From assembly GCA_913061175.1 (NCBI GenBank), contig CAJXUF010000002.1, forward strand, positions 1 to 46,485: a DNA stretch of 46,485 nucleotides, written 5' to 3'. The position numbers were made by a program, and so were the translations under genes. This DNA is from an uncultured Psychrobacter sp. Its GTDB lineage: Bacteria > Pseudomonadota > Gammaproteobacteria > Pseudomonadales > Moraxellaceae. Of the stretch, positions 29,909 through 37,778 are shown piece after piece (the stretch's first letter is position 1; every line of letters begins with the position of its first letter). The notes under the pieces are model-generated. The model saw only the letters and a program-made list of their open reading frames with translations. It had not been told where the DNA came from and made no database searches.

Positions 29909-30769
29909 ATGACAATTGAACAAGAGCCAGCATTAGATGACGTATTGCTCAAGCCATTGGTTGAGAATGCATTAGCTGAAGATTTGGGTAGGCGTGGTGA
30001 TGTAACGTCACAAGCTACTATCCCAGCCGATATGCAAGCGCAGTTGCAGATCAAAGCGCGGCAAGCAGGCGTGATATGTGGTATCGATTTGGCACGCTTG
30101 TCTTTTGCCTTAGTCGATGCGCAAATTGAGTTTATTGCACAAGTACAGGATGGCGAAACAGTAGAGGCTGGTGCAGTGTTAGCGACCGTAAAAGGTAACG
30201 CGCGTCATTTATTGACTGCAGAACGCACGGCACTGAACTTTATGACCCATCTCAGTGGTATTGCGACAGCGACACGTCAGATTGTCGATAGTGTGGCCCA
30301 ATATCCGGCGCAAATTACTTGTACGCGGAAGACCATCCCAGGCTTACGTATCGTACAAAAATACGCTGTACGCTGCGGCGGCGGACGCAATCATCGCTTA
30401 GGACTGGATGATGCGATTTTAATTAAAGACAACCATATCGCCATTGCGGGTGACATCAAAACGGCCATTCAGCAAGCACAGAAATTTGCTGGGCATCTCA
30501 TTCCTATTGAGGTCGAAGTCGATACGCTAGAGCAATTAGAGCAAGCGTTGGTTGCAGGTGTGAATTTAGTGCTATTAGATAACATGTCGCCTGAAACATT
30601 GTCGCAAGCGGTTGCTATGTGTCAGGGTCGAGCAAAGACTGAAGCCTCAGGTGGTATTACGCCCGAAACGGTACAAGCGGCGGCAAGTACAGGGGTTGAT
30701 TTTATCGCGATGGGTTATTTGACGCACAGTACGACAGCCTTAGATATTGGGCTAGATTTTAGTGCATAA
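29909..30769 (+). CDS. nadC: Nicotinate-nucleotide pyrophosphorylase (carboxylating)
   Basis: AEDLGRRGDVTSQATIP, ERTALNFMTHLSGIAT, CTRKTIPGLRIVQKYAVRCGGGRNHRLGLDDAILIKDNH, EASGGITPETV. Confidence 0.97.
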   Translation: MTIEQEPALDDVLLKPLVENALAEDLGRRGDVTSQATIPADMQAQLQIKARQAGVICGIDLARLSFALVDAQIEFIAQVQDGETVEAGAVLATVKGNARHLLTAERTALNFMTHLSGIATATRQIVDSVAQYPAQITCTRKTIPGLRIVQKYAVRCGGGRNHRLGLDDAILIKDNHIAIAGDIKTAIQQAQKFAGHLIPIEVEVDTLEQLEQALVAGVNLVLLDNMSPETLSQAVAMCQGRAKTEASGGITPETVQAAASTGVDFIAMGYLTHSTTALDIGLDFSA

Positions 30770-31000
30770 GGGCAGACGTAATACAGGCTAATAGCACTAC
30801 ATGCGCTCGATTTTATGACAAGGACTATCACTGAGTTAATAAAATGGTAATTTATACTGATAGCTTGGGCTAACAAGCTGTTAAATGCTTGTTTTTACAC
30901 TGAAGCGTTACTAAGGTGACATGTAGGCGTAACGGCGCAAAGTTAATGATTTTATTAGCTTATCTGCCTATGCTACAATGCTATTTTTAGTTGCCTATTG

Positions 31001-31038
31001 GGTCATCGTTGCACTCGCACGATGACCTTATCTTTTTG
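31001..31038 (+). terminator. Hairpin plus T-rich tract ahead of marC: nadC terminator or marC leader attenuator
   Basis: GGTCATCGT-tgcactcgc-ACGATGACC followed by TTATCTTTTT. Confidence 0.55.
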
Positions 31039-31071
31039 CACAAGCGGTATCAATAGACAAGCGAGCGCTCA

Positions 31072-31713
31072 GTGAATACTGAAATTATCAAGATAATCCT
31101 AGCCTTTATGGTATTGATCAATCCATTTAGCGCATTGACGTTATTTTTAGATTTGACTCGCGGCTATTCGATGAACAATCGACGTAAGGTCGCGCGCGTT
31201 GCTTGTCTGACTATTTTTATCACCATCAGTTTTTTCACGATTGCAGGTGAGACGCTACTAAAAACCCTTGGTATTTCTATCGGCTCGTTCCAATTGGCAG
31301 GCGGTATATTGGTGTTTTTAATTGCCCTAAATATGATGAATGGAGAGGGTAACCCAGTTAAACCTGATCAAGAGAACTTCGATGTTGATCATGTAAAAGA
31401 TGCGCCGGTTTCAATGGCAGCTGCCGTGGTTCCCCTTGCGATTCCGATGATGATTGGGCCTGGTGGTATCTCCACGGTTATTATTTATTCTTCACAAGTA
31501 TCAGGTATTTTGCAGGTATCTGCCATTTTGATTGCTGGCTTATTCATCAGTCTGTTTTGCTACTTGGCATTGATGGCGGCAGGTCGAATCAGTCGCTTAC
31601 TAGGCGATACTGGCTTGAACATCATGAGTCGAATCATGGGTATGCTATTGGCAGCCGTTTCTATCGAAATTATCGTTAATGGACTGCGTACGCTTTTTCC
31701 TAGCTTGATGTAA
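31072..31713 (+). CDS. MarC-family (UPF0056) membrane protein
   Basis: INPFSALTLFLDLT, PLAIPMMIGPGGISTVIIYSS; GTG start. Confidence 0.9.
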   Translation: MNTEIIKIILAFMVLINPFSALTLFLDLTRGYSMNNRRKVARVACLTIFITISFFTIAGETLLKTLGISIGSFQLAGGILVFLIALNMMNGEGNPVKPDQENFDVDHVKDAPVSMAAAVVPLAIPMMIGPGGISTVIIYSSQVSGILQVSAILIAGLFISLFCYLALMAAGRISRLLGDTGLNIMSRIMGMLLAAVSIEIIVNGLRTLFPSLM

Positions 31714-31730
31714 ACGATCAATACAATATT

Positions 31731-31779
31731 ACCGCTAACCATATATATTTATACAGCGGTTAGCGGTTAGCGGTTAGCG
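31731..31779 (+). terminator. Hairpin with GGTTAGC tandem repeats after marC (possible terminator)
   Basis: CCGCTAACC ... GGTTAGCGG inverted repeat, right arm extended by tandem GGTTAGC units. Confidence 0.4.
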
Positions 31780-31875
31780 GATATCGACGTAATTTAGTTT
31801 ATCCAATACGTCGTTTACTTAATATTCAGTTTATTCAACACTCAGCTTATCTATCATTTCCTAGTTATACTTCTA

Positions 31876-32478
31876 TCAGCTTTGATACAAATGCCAAGCT
31901 AGATAGAGCATCAGTAACCCTACCAAAGCATCCAGTATGTTCCATGCCTTAGGCTTCTCAAATAGAGGCCTGAGTAATCGTGCACCATACCCAAGCGCAA
32001 AGAAGAAAAAGAACGAAGCGCTAATTGCACCTGCGGCAAACGTCAATTTACTGCTTGCACCCGTAGAGACCATGCCGACGAGTACCAATGTGTCTAGATA
32101 GACGTGCGGGTTTAGCCAAGTAAAACCAAAGCATAGTAACAAGGCTTTTTTTAAGCTAGTCACGACTTGTCCTTCGACAGTCAAAGCATGTGACACGCGT
32201 ACGCTGGCATACAAACTCTGTAAGCCATATCCTAATAAAAATATAACGCCTGCTATTTTTGCGATATCTATAACGTGAGGATAGCGGGCCGTAACTGCAC
32301 CAAAACCACCAACACCTGCTGATATTAAAAACGCATCGCTCACCGCACAAAACAAACAAACAAAAAATATGTGCTCGCGTTTGAGACCTTGTTTGAGTAC
32401 AAAGGCATTTTGGGAGCCAATAGCAATGATGAGAGATAACCCAAGTAGGAAACCAGAGATATAATCGGGAGCATTCAT
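31876..32478 (-). CDS. LysE/ArgO-family amino-acid exporter
   Basis: FLLGLSLIIAIGSQNAFVLKQGLKREHIF, LCFGFTWLNPHVYLDTLVLVG. Confidence 0.93.
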   Translation of the reverse strand: MNAPDYISGFLLGLSLIIAIGSQNAFVLKQGLKREHIFFVCLFCAVSDAFLISAGVGGFGAVTARYPHVIDIAKIAGVIFLLGYGLQSLYASVRVSHALTVEGQVVTSLKKALLLCFGFTWLNPHVYLDTLVLVGMVSTGASSKLTFAAGAISASFFFFFALGYGARLLRPLFEKPKAWNILDALVGLLMLYLAWHLYQS

Positions 32479-32623
32479 AATACGGTGCTTAACGGTTGGA
32501 GTGTAGGAATGGTGACATTTTGCTTACTGGCAGGCCAGCAAAAACCTGCTAAGATACGCTATTGAATGAATGTATGCAATATGCGCACAATGTGAGTGTA
32601 ATAGACGAGGGGCAGAGCAAGTC

Positions 32624-33373
32624 ATGGTAGTCAGTTTGACAAGAATGCTACAGTCATTTGGGCAAGCTCAAGATGACCTACCGACATTGGCAGCAAAGAA
32701 TGCTCAGGAGATGAGCGTCAATCATGAACAGGATGCTGCTGCCAAGAGTGATAGCAATCACGCAGTACAAGAGCGTTCTACACTAACTCCGCCTGAACGT
32801 GTAAACCGCATATGTGATGCGTTGGCACAAGTGAGTGATAGCCAATCATCCACGCCTTTGACCGATCGCTATCTAAGTAATCGTGCTCAAATGCGCCCAA
32901 CCAATAGACCGCCTTTTGACCCAGATACTTTGTGGTATCTCAAACATGGACGTTGTCCGATTATGACTGAGCTTGTTGATGTGGTTGATGAGGCCACCCT
33001 AAATGCCATGCCTATTGAAGCTGTTGCGATATTAGATCGTATCAACGGTAAGCTAAAGCGTTATCGTGAGTGGAGTAGTGAGCTGAACGAACAGCAACAG
33101 CAGCAACATAACGAGCGTCAGTTCGTCATCGATAAGTTGGTGTCCGAAAGTATTCCTGAAGCATTACATCATTATGAGCAGCTACAACGCTTTAGTCCGC
33201 ATCGCACTAAGAATAATATGGTGCAGGGCAAGATGACTGCTGGTGATATGCTGACAGATTTGTTTTTAGAGATAGACTATGAGCTTGACGAATTGTTAGA
33301 TGAATTGCATCAGACAGTTTTGAACCGCCTTGCCTCAACCCACCGTTATGTTAAGAGCCGTACGCAAAGTTAA
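32624..33373 (+). CDS. Hypothetical protein, paralog 1 of a three-gene tandem family
   Basis: C-terminal RQFVIDKLVSESIPEALHHYEQL...LLTDLFLEIDYELDELLDELHQ...HRYVKSR-type pattern shared with the next two genes; ORF opens at 32570, ATG at 32624 preferred. Confidence 0.72.
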   Translation: MVVSLTRMLQSFGQAQDDLPTLAAKNAQEMSVNHEQDAAAKSDSNHAVQERSTLTPPERVNRICDALAQVSDSQSSTPLTDRYLSNRAQMRPTNRPPFDPDTLWYLKHGRCPIMTELVDVVDEATLNAMPIEAVAILDRINGKLKRYREWSSELNEQQQQQHNERQFVIDKLVSESIPEALHHYEQLQRFSPHRTKNNMVQGKMTAGDMLTDLFLEIDYELDELLDELHQTVLNRLASTHRYVKSRTQS

Positions 33374-33548
33374 ATTTTCGCTGATGACACTTTCTCTCGT
33401 ACACTCGCAAAGGTTAAGTATTATCAAAAAACACAATCGACCTAGTGCATAACAATATAGGGCTTTAATAGAGCCTTATTTTTTTGTTTAATAATATCAA
33501 CCATAAGAAATCAGCCACGACATTCTGATAAGTAATAAGGACAATATA

Positions 33549-34235
33549 ATGACCCAAATGACTGCGATGTTCGTAATGTTTGTTTTGTATGGGCTGTTGC
33601 CAGCGGCTGGGTTATATCTAGGTTACCGTGGCATTAAAAAAGTCACAGCACCCAAAATGCTCGAATATAAGGCAATGCCGCAACTGGGTTATATACCTGA
33701 AAAAAGCCTACCCGTCGACGTTAAAACTGCTCTGGAGCAAATTAATACGAAGGGTGAAAAGTTGCGTGTCATGTATGGCGATACCAATAACGATGGCAAA
33801 ATTGATGATAAAGATACCGTCAATGAAACTTATATTATGATTCAAAACTTAATGGATAGGCACGTGCCACAAGCAGTCGCTGATTATAGACGCTTGCATG
33901 ATTTAGATGTGACGGATAGTGCGCTTGCTGATACTACCAAAATTAAGCATTCTAATGTTACTGGTAAAGAAGCCTTGTTAGACGTGCTTAAGACAATTAA
34001 CACACAGTTCGATGACCTGCTCAACGCGTCATATCATCAAGACGGTCAAAAGCTACTCGCGACCAATCGCTATCTCCAAAAACGTTTTGATAACCCTACT
34101 AGCAACACAGAGTTTCAAAAGCCCGATAGCAATGCCAATAATAATATCAGTAGTAATGCGAGCAGTGATGTAAATATCCAAGCGATTGAAAGCCCAACTG
34201 GTGAAAATGTGAGCGCTAAAGACATTAAGCTATAA
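33549..34235 (+). CDS. Hypothetical membrane-anchored protein, paralog 2, with EF-hand/dockerin-like loop DTNNDGKIDDKD
   Basis: N-terminal TM helix; shared C-terminal domain IMIQNLMDRHVPQAVADYRRLHDLDV...LLDVLKTINTQFDDLLN...NRYLQKR. Confidence 0.75.
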   Translation: MTQMTAMFVMFVLYGLLPAAGLYLGYRGIKKVTAPKMLEYKAMPQLGYIPEKSLPVDVKTALEQINTKGEKLRVMYGDTNNDGKIDDKDTVNETYIMIQNLMDRHVPQAVADYRRLHDLDVTDSALADTTKIKHSNVTGKEALLDVLKTINTQFDDLLNASYHQDGQKLLATNRYLQKRFDNPTSNTEFQKPDSNANNNISSNASSDVNIQAIESPTGENVSAKDIKL

Positions 34236-34275
34236 ACACAAAGTGGAATGGTGAAAGGGTAAAGAGCAAGCGTAT

Positions 34276-34827
34276 ATGAGTATCTTAATAGGCATCGGTA
34301 TTGTAACGACCGTCACTACCTTTTATCTAGGTAGAAAAGGCTGGCAGGCTTTTCATAAAGCTGTCGGTATCTCACCTGGCGTGCTCACGTATCAGGATTA
34401 CGATGCGCCCTTGTCATTAGCCACATTAAATTGGCAGCAGTTAACGTTAAATAAACAGCACTTAAAAACATTGTCAGAGCAGAAACTGCGCCAGTTAAAA
34501 CGTATCGATGAAAAAGTAAGCAGCTATTACGCTTATCAAGTAGCATTACAAACTCAGAATAAGACACCAGCGATAACAGAAGCGCAGTTTGTATTGAATA
34601 AAATGCTGCAAACACGGTTACCCGAAATGCTAGCTACTCATTATCAATTAACGGATATAAATGTCACTAATGAGAATAGCGAAAAGAGGTTAGAGGCTAG
34701 TGAGTTATTGCAGAGTGTTTTAGATAATATTGAACAGCGTTTGGATAGACTACTGGCGCAAATAGACGAGGAGCAGCTACAAGAGCTGCGAGTCATGAAG
34801 CATTATATTAATAGTCACGATAGCTGA
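34276..34827 (+). CDS. Hypothetical protein with an N-terminal hydrophobic segment, paralog 3
   Basis: AQFVLNKMLQTRLPEMLATHYQLTDINV...LLQSVLDNIEQRLDRLLAQ...KHYINSH matches paralogs 1 and 2. Confidence 0.75.
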   Translation: MSILIGIGIVTTVTTFYLGRKGWQAFHKAVGISPGVLTYQDYDAPLSLATLNWQQLTLNKQHLKTLSEQKLRQLKRIDEKVSSYYAYQVALQTQNKTPAITEAQFVLNKMLQTRLPEMLATHYQLTDINVTNENSEKRLEASELLQSVLDNIEQRLDRLLAQIDEEQLQELRVMKHYINSHDS

Positions 34828-34885
34828 GCCGCTATCTTTATACTAAGCAACTGTGACGCCTGCAAACTGTGATGACTGTAAAAAG

Positions 34886-34936
34886 ACACAAAAAAAGCGG
34901 TCAATGACTATCCATCATTGACCGCTTTTTTTGTGT
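34886..34936. terminator. Strong bidirectional Rho-independent terminator
   Basis: 22-bp perfect stem ACACAAAAAAAGCGGTCAATGA / TCATTGACCGCTTTTTTTGTGT, 7-nt loop. Confidence 0.95.
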
Positions 34937-34983
34937 TTATTCTAAATCTATCAAAAACTTAGAATAATGTTAAATCAATTTAA

Positions 34984-35913
34984 CTAGCGCTTATCATTGC
35001 GATCACGGGTGTTACGTGTACCGCGGCTGGCAGGGCTAGCACTACTTTTAGGTTTCGCGCTGCTGTTGCGGTTATCGCTACGAGTATCAGTACGACGCGC
35101 TTTAAGCGGCTTGTTTCTGATACGTTCTTGTTTTTCTTTGGCTGCGCCATGTAGACCCGTGCCATAACGTGGACGCAAGCTGACCAAATCCGTCAACGTA
35201 TTGATTTCTTTTTTATCAAGCTCTAAGAAACGGCCAGTACGTAGCTCTTTTGGTAGAACAATCGTGCCATAGCGTGTACGTAGTAGACGACTAACTTTTA
35301 GACCTTGTGACTCAAATAAACGACGTACTTCGCGGTTACGGCCTTCTTTTAACTGAACGTGATACCACTTGTTGACGCCTTCGCCGCCGCCTTCTTTGAT
35401 GTCTTCAAACTTGGCAAGGCCATCTTCTAGCATGACGCCAGCGGTCAATGCACGGGCGATATCAGGCGTTACTTCACCTAATACACGTACCGCATACTCA
35501 CGAGTAACTTCACCAGATGGATGCATCAAGCGATGCGCCATTTCGCCATCGTTAGTAAATAACAGTAGGCCAGTTGAGTTAATGTCCAAACGTCCAACCA
35601 TTACCCAGCGGTCATGCGTTAGCTTTGGCAAACGTTCAAAGACAGTTGGGCGGCCTTCTGGATCTTTAGCCGAGCAAACTTCACCTTCAGGCTTGTAGTA
35701 AGCGATAACACGGCGACGCTTCTCATTTTCAGAAGTGTATTTAATTTGACGGCCATCAACCCGAATCTCATCACCTTGCGAGACGCGATCACCAATGGTC
35801 GCAGGACCGTTATTAACCGTTACGCGGCCAGATTTGATGACTTCTTCCATTTGACGGCGTGAACCCAGTCCCATACGGGCGAGTGCTTTCTGTAATTTTT
35901 CGTCTTTCATCAT
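34984..35913 (-). CDS. rluB: 23S rRNA pseudouridine synthase, RluB type
   Basis: S4-like N-terminus LQKALARMGLGSRRQMEEVIKSGRVTVN; VGRLDINSTGLLLFTNDGEMAHRLMHPS; basic C-terminal tail. Confidence 0.92.
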   Translation of the reverse strand: MMKDEKLQKALARMGLGSRRQMEEVIKSGRVTVNNGPATIGDRVSQGDEIRVDGRQIKYTSENEKRRRVIAYYKPEGEVCSAKDPEGRPTVFERLPKLTHDRWVMVGRLDINSTGLLLFTNDGEMAHRLMHPSGEVTREYAVRVLGEVTPDIARALTAGVMLEDGLAKFEDIKEGGGEGVNKWYHVQLKEGRNREVRRLFESQGLKVSRLLRTRYGTIVLPKELRTGRFLELDKKEINTLTDLVSLRPRYGTGLHGAAKEKQERIRNKPLKARRTDTRSDNRNSSAKPKSSASPASRGTRNTRDRNDKR

Positions 35914-36413
35914 AATATCCTTGAGTCGGTGGGTTTACATTTCTCAATGTAAAAAATTGGATTGACTATTCTACGCTATTTTAACAAATTTAGCACGTAA
36001 ACCAATACCTTACTGGTTATTAATGCATAAACAAACATAGTGCTAATCAATAAAAGTTTATTAGTCGTATACGAAATATAGACTCGAAGACTCTCAGTGA
36101 CTGGGGGTATGAATCAATATGCAGATACAAACACTTACACTACTTCGGCATTAAAAGGATATTTCCAATCATAAATGCAATCGAAATAAGCCTTCATTAA
36201 GTTGAAGTTTTTCAAATTAAAAATAAAAATTTTATTTATGACGAAGCTGTTTTCACTTGCGTTTTTTTATCGCTCAGCAATTTGAAAGTTGATATCAGTT
36301 TTCGTAATTAGCCGTAAATAAAGGGCTTGATGAGCAATTGCAAAGTAGTCACTTAATTATTTTATGATAGGTTATATGTATTGCACTGAATATAGTTTAG
36401 GTGTATATTTATT

Positions 36414-36441
36414 AAATATATTCTTTTTTACGAATATATTT
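36414..36441. promoter_or_regulatory. Inverted repeat upstream of wza (operator candidate)
   Basis: AAATATATTC-tttttta c-GAATATATTT, perfect 10-bp arms with 8-nt spacer. Confidence 0.4.
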
Positions 36442-36494
36442 GTTGTGGTGAGGTTTTCTGTTTTGATTCACAAATATAAATATGAGTAACTGTT

Positions 36495-37586
36495 ATGGTT
36501 AATAAATATTTCATTTTTGTACACAAACGCTTTTTGGTAATGAGCATATTTTGCTTATTTCTAATGGGATTGTTTAGTGGCTGTACGATCAACTCAGGAC
36601 TTCAGTCAGGAAATCTTCCTGAATCTGGCACCTTTACCGCAGATAACGGTCTTCAATTTCACATTCAGCCTTTAAGTCTGGCAACTTTACCGCGTACAGC
36701 GCCGGCTACTGTTACTCAAGATCTCTCTCATTTGATCAAAACCTCTGGACGAGTCAATTATGGCATTGCGAAAGGGGATGTGCTGAATATCATCCTTACC
36801 AATTATCCAGATATTAATGCGTCAACTGCTAGCTTAACGGTAGATCAACAAGGGTATATACAGTTTCCATTGATAGGCAGAATCCAAGCCAGTGGGTTGA
36901 GCGTGCCGCAGTTCACCGCTACGTTGCAAAGCAAACTACAGCGTTATCTCAAGTACTCAGATCCTCAAGTCAAAATTATCAATTACCGTGGCAGCAAGTT
37001 TTTCGTAGATGGTGCGGTGAAGCAGTCTGGCGAGTTTGCTATTGCTGATGTGCCAGTGTCGGTATATGGGGCTATCTCTATGGCAGGTGGTACTACTGAG
37101 ACAGGCGATTCAAATAACATTGTGCTAAATCGTCAGGGCAATAGCTATCGCTTAGGAGTGCAGTCACTACATAAAATGGGGCTGTCTGCCAATCAAATCT
37201 ATCTGCGGGATGGTGATTCTATTCACGTCAATAGCCAAAGCCGCAATAAAGTCTACGTATTGGGTGAATTTGGCAAAATTGAGCCAGTTGCGATTCCAGA
37301 ACAAGGGCTGAGCTTAGCGCATGTATTAGGCGAGTCAAATGGATTAAATTCCAGTACGGCTAACGCAGCCAAAGTATATATCGTGCGCGACAACCCTCAG
37401 TACCAGTACACCAATATTTATTACGTCGACATGCAAAGTATCACAAGCTTGGCACTAGCCAGTCGCTTTGACATGCAAGCCAATGACATTCTTTATGTAG
37501 ATCCAACAGGCTTAGCTCGCTGGAATCGTGTGATTAGCGCGATACTACCATCAACCTCTGCCATAAACGTGATATCAGGGTTATAA
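36495..37586 (+). CDS. wza: Polysaccharide export outer-membrane lipoprotein (Wza family)
   Basis: Lipobox LFSGC; GDVLNIILTNYPDI, VDQQGYIQFPLIGRIQASGLSVPQFTATLQSKLQRYLKYSDPQVKI. Confidence 0.93.
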   Translation: MVNKYFIFVHKRFLVMSIFCLFLMGLFSGCTINSGLQSGNLPESGTFTADNGLQFHIQPLSLATLPRTAPATVTQDLSHLIKTSGRVNYGIAKGDVLNIILTNYPDINASTASLTVDQQGYIQFPLIGRIQASGLSVPQFTATLQSKLQRYLKYSDPQVKIINYRGSKFFVDGAVKQSGEFAIADVPVSVYGAISMAGGTTETGDSNNIVLNRQGNSYRLGVQSLHKMGLSANQIYLRDGDSIHVNSQSRNKVYVLGEFGKIEPVAIPEQGLSLAHVLGESNGLNSSTANAAKVYIVRDNPQYQYTNIYYVDMQSITSLALASRFDMQANDILYVDPTGLARWNRVISAILPSTSAINVISGL

Positions 37587-37778
37587 ATGATGGCTAGTGA
37601 AAATACTGGATGTGCTTCGAATTTCAATACTGAGATTAAATGAGATAAGAATAGAAAGTAGAGTGATAGATTTTATAAGGTGCGATTAGGCAGAGAGCAA
37701 TCTAACTGCAGTAAAGGGCAGTTAGGGTCTTGAAGCTAAGCGAAAGCTATTAAGCGATTAACACTGAATAATGGGTAT

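Noticed and set aside
35914-36494. JUMPstart/ops or RfaH-type element upstream of wza
   Set aside because: Searched by eye for GGCGGTAGCGTG-like sequence; none found.
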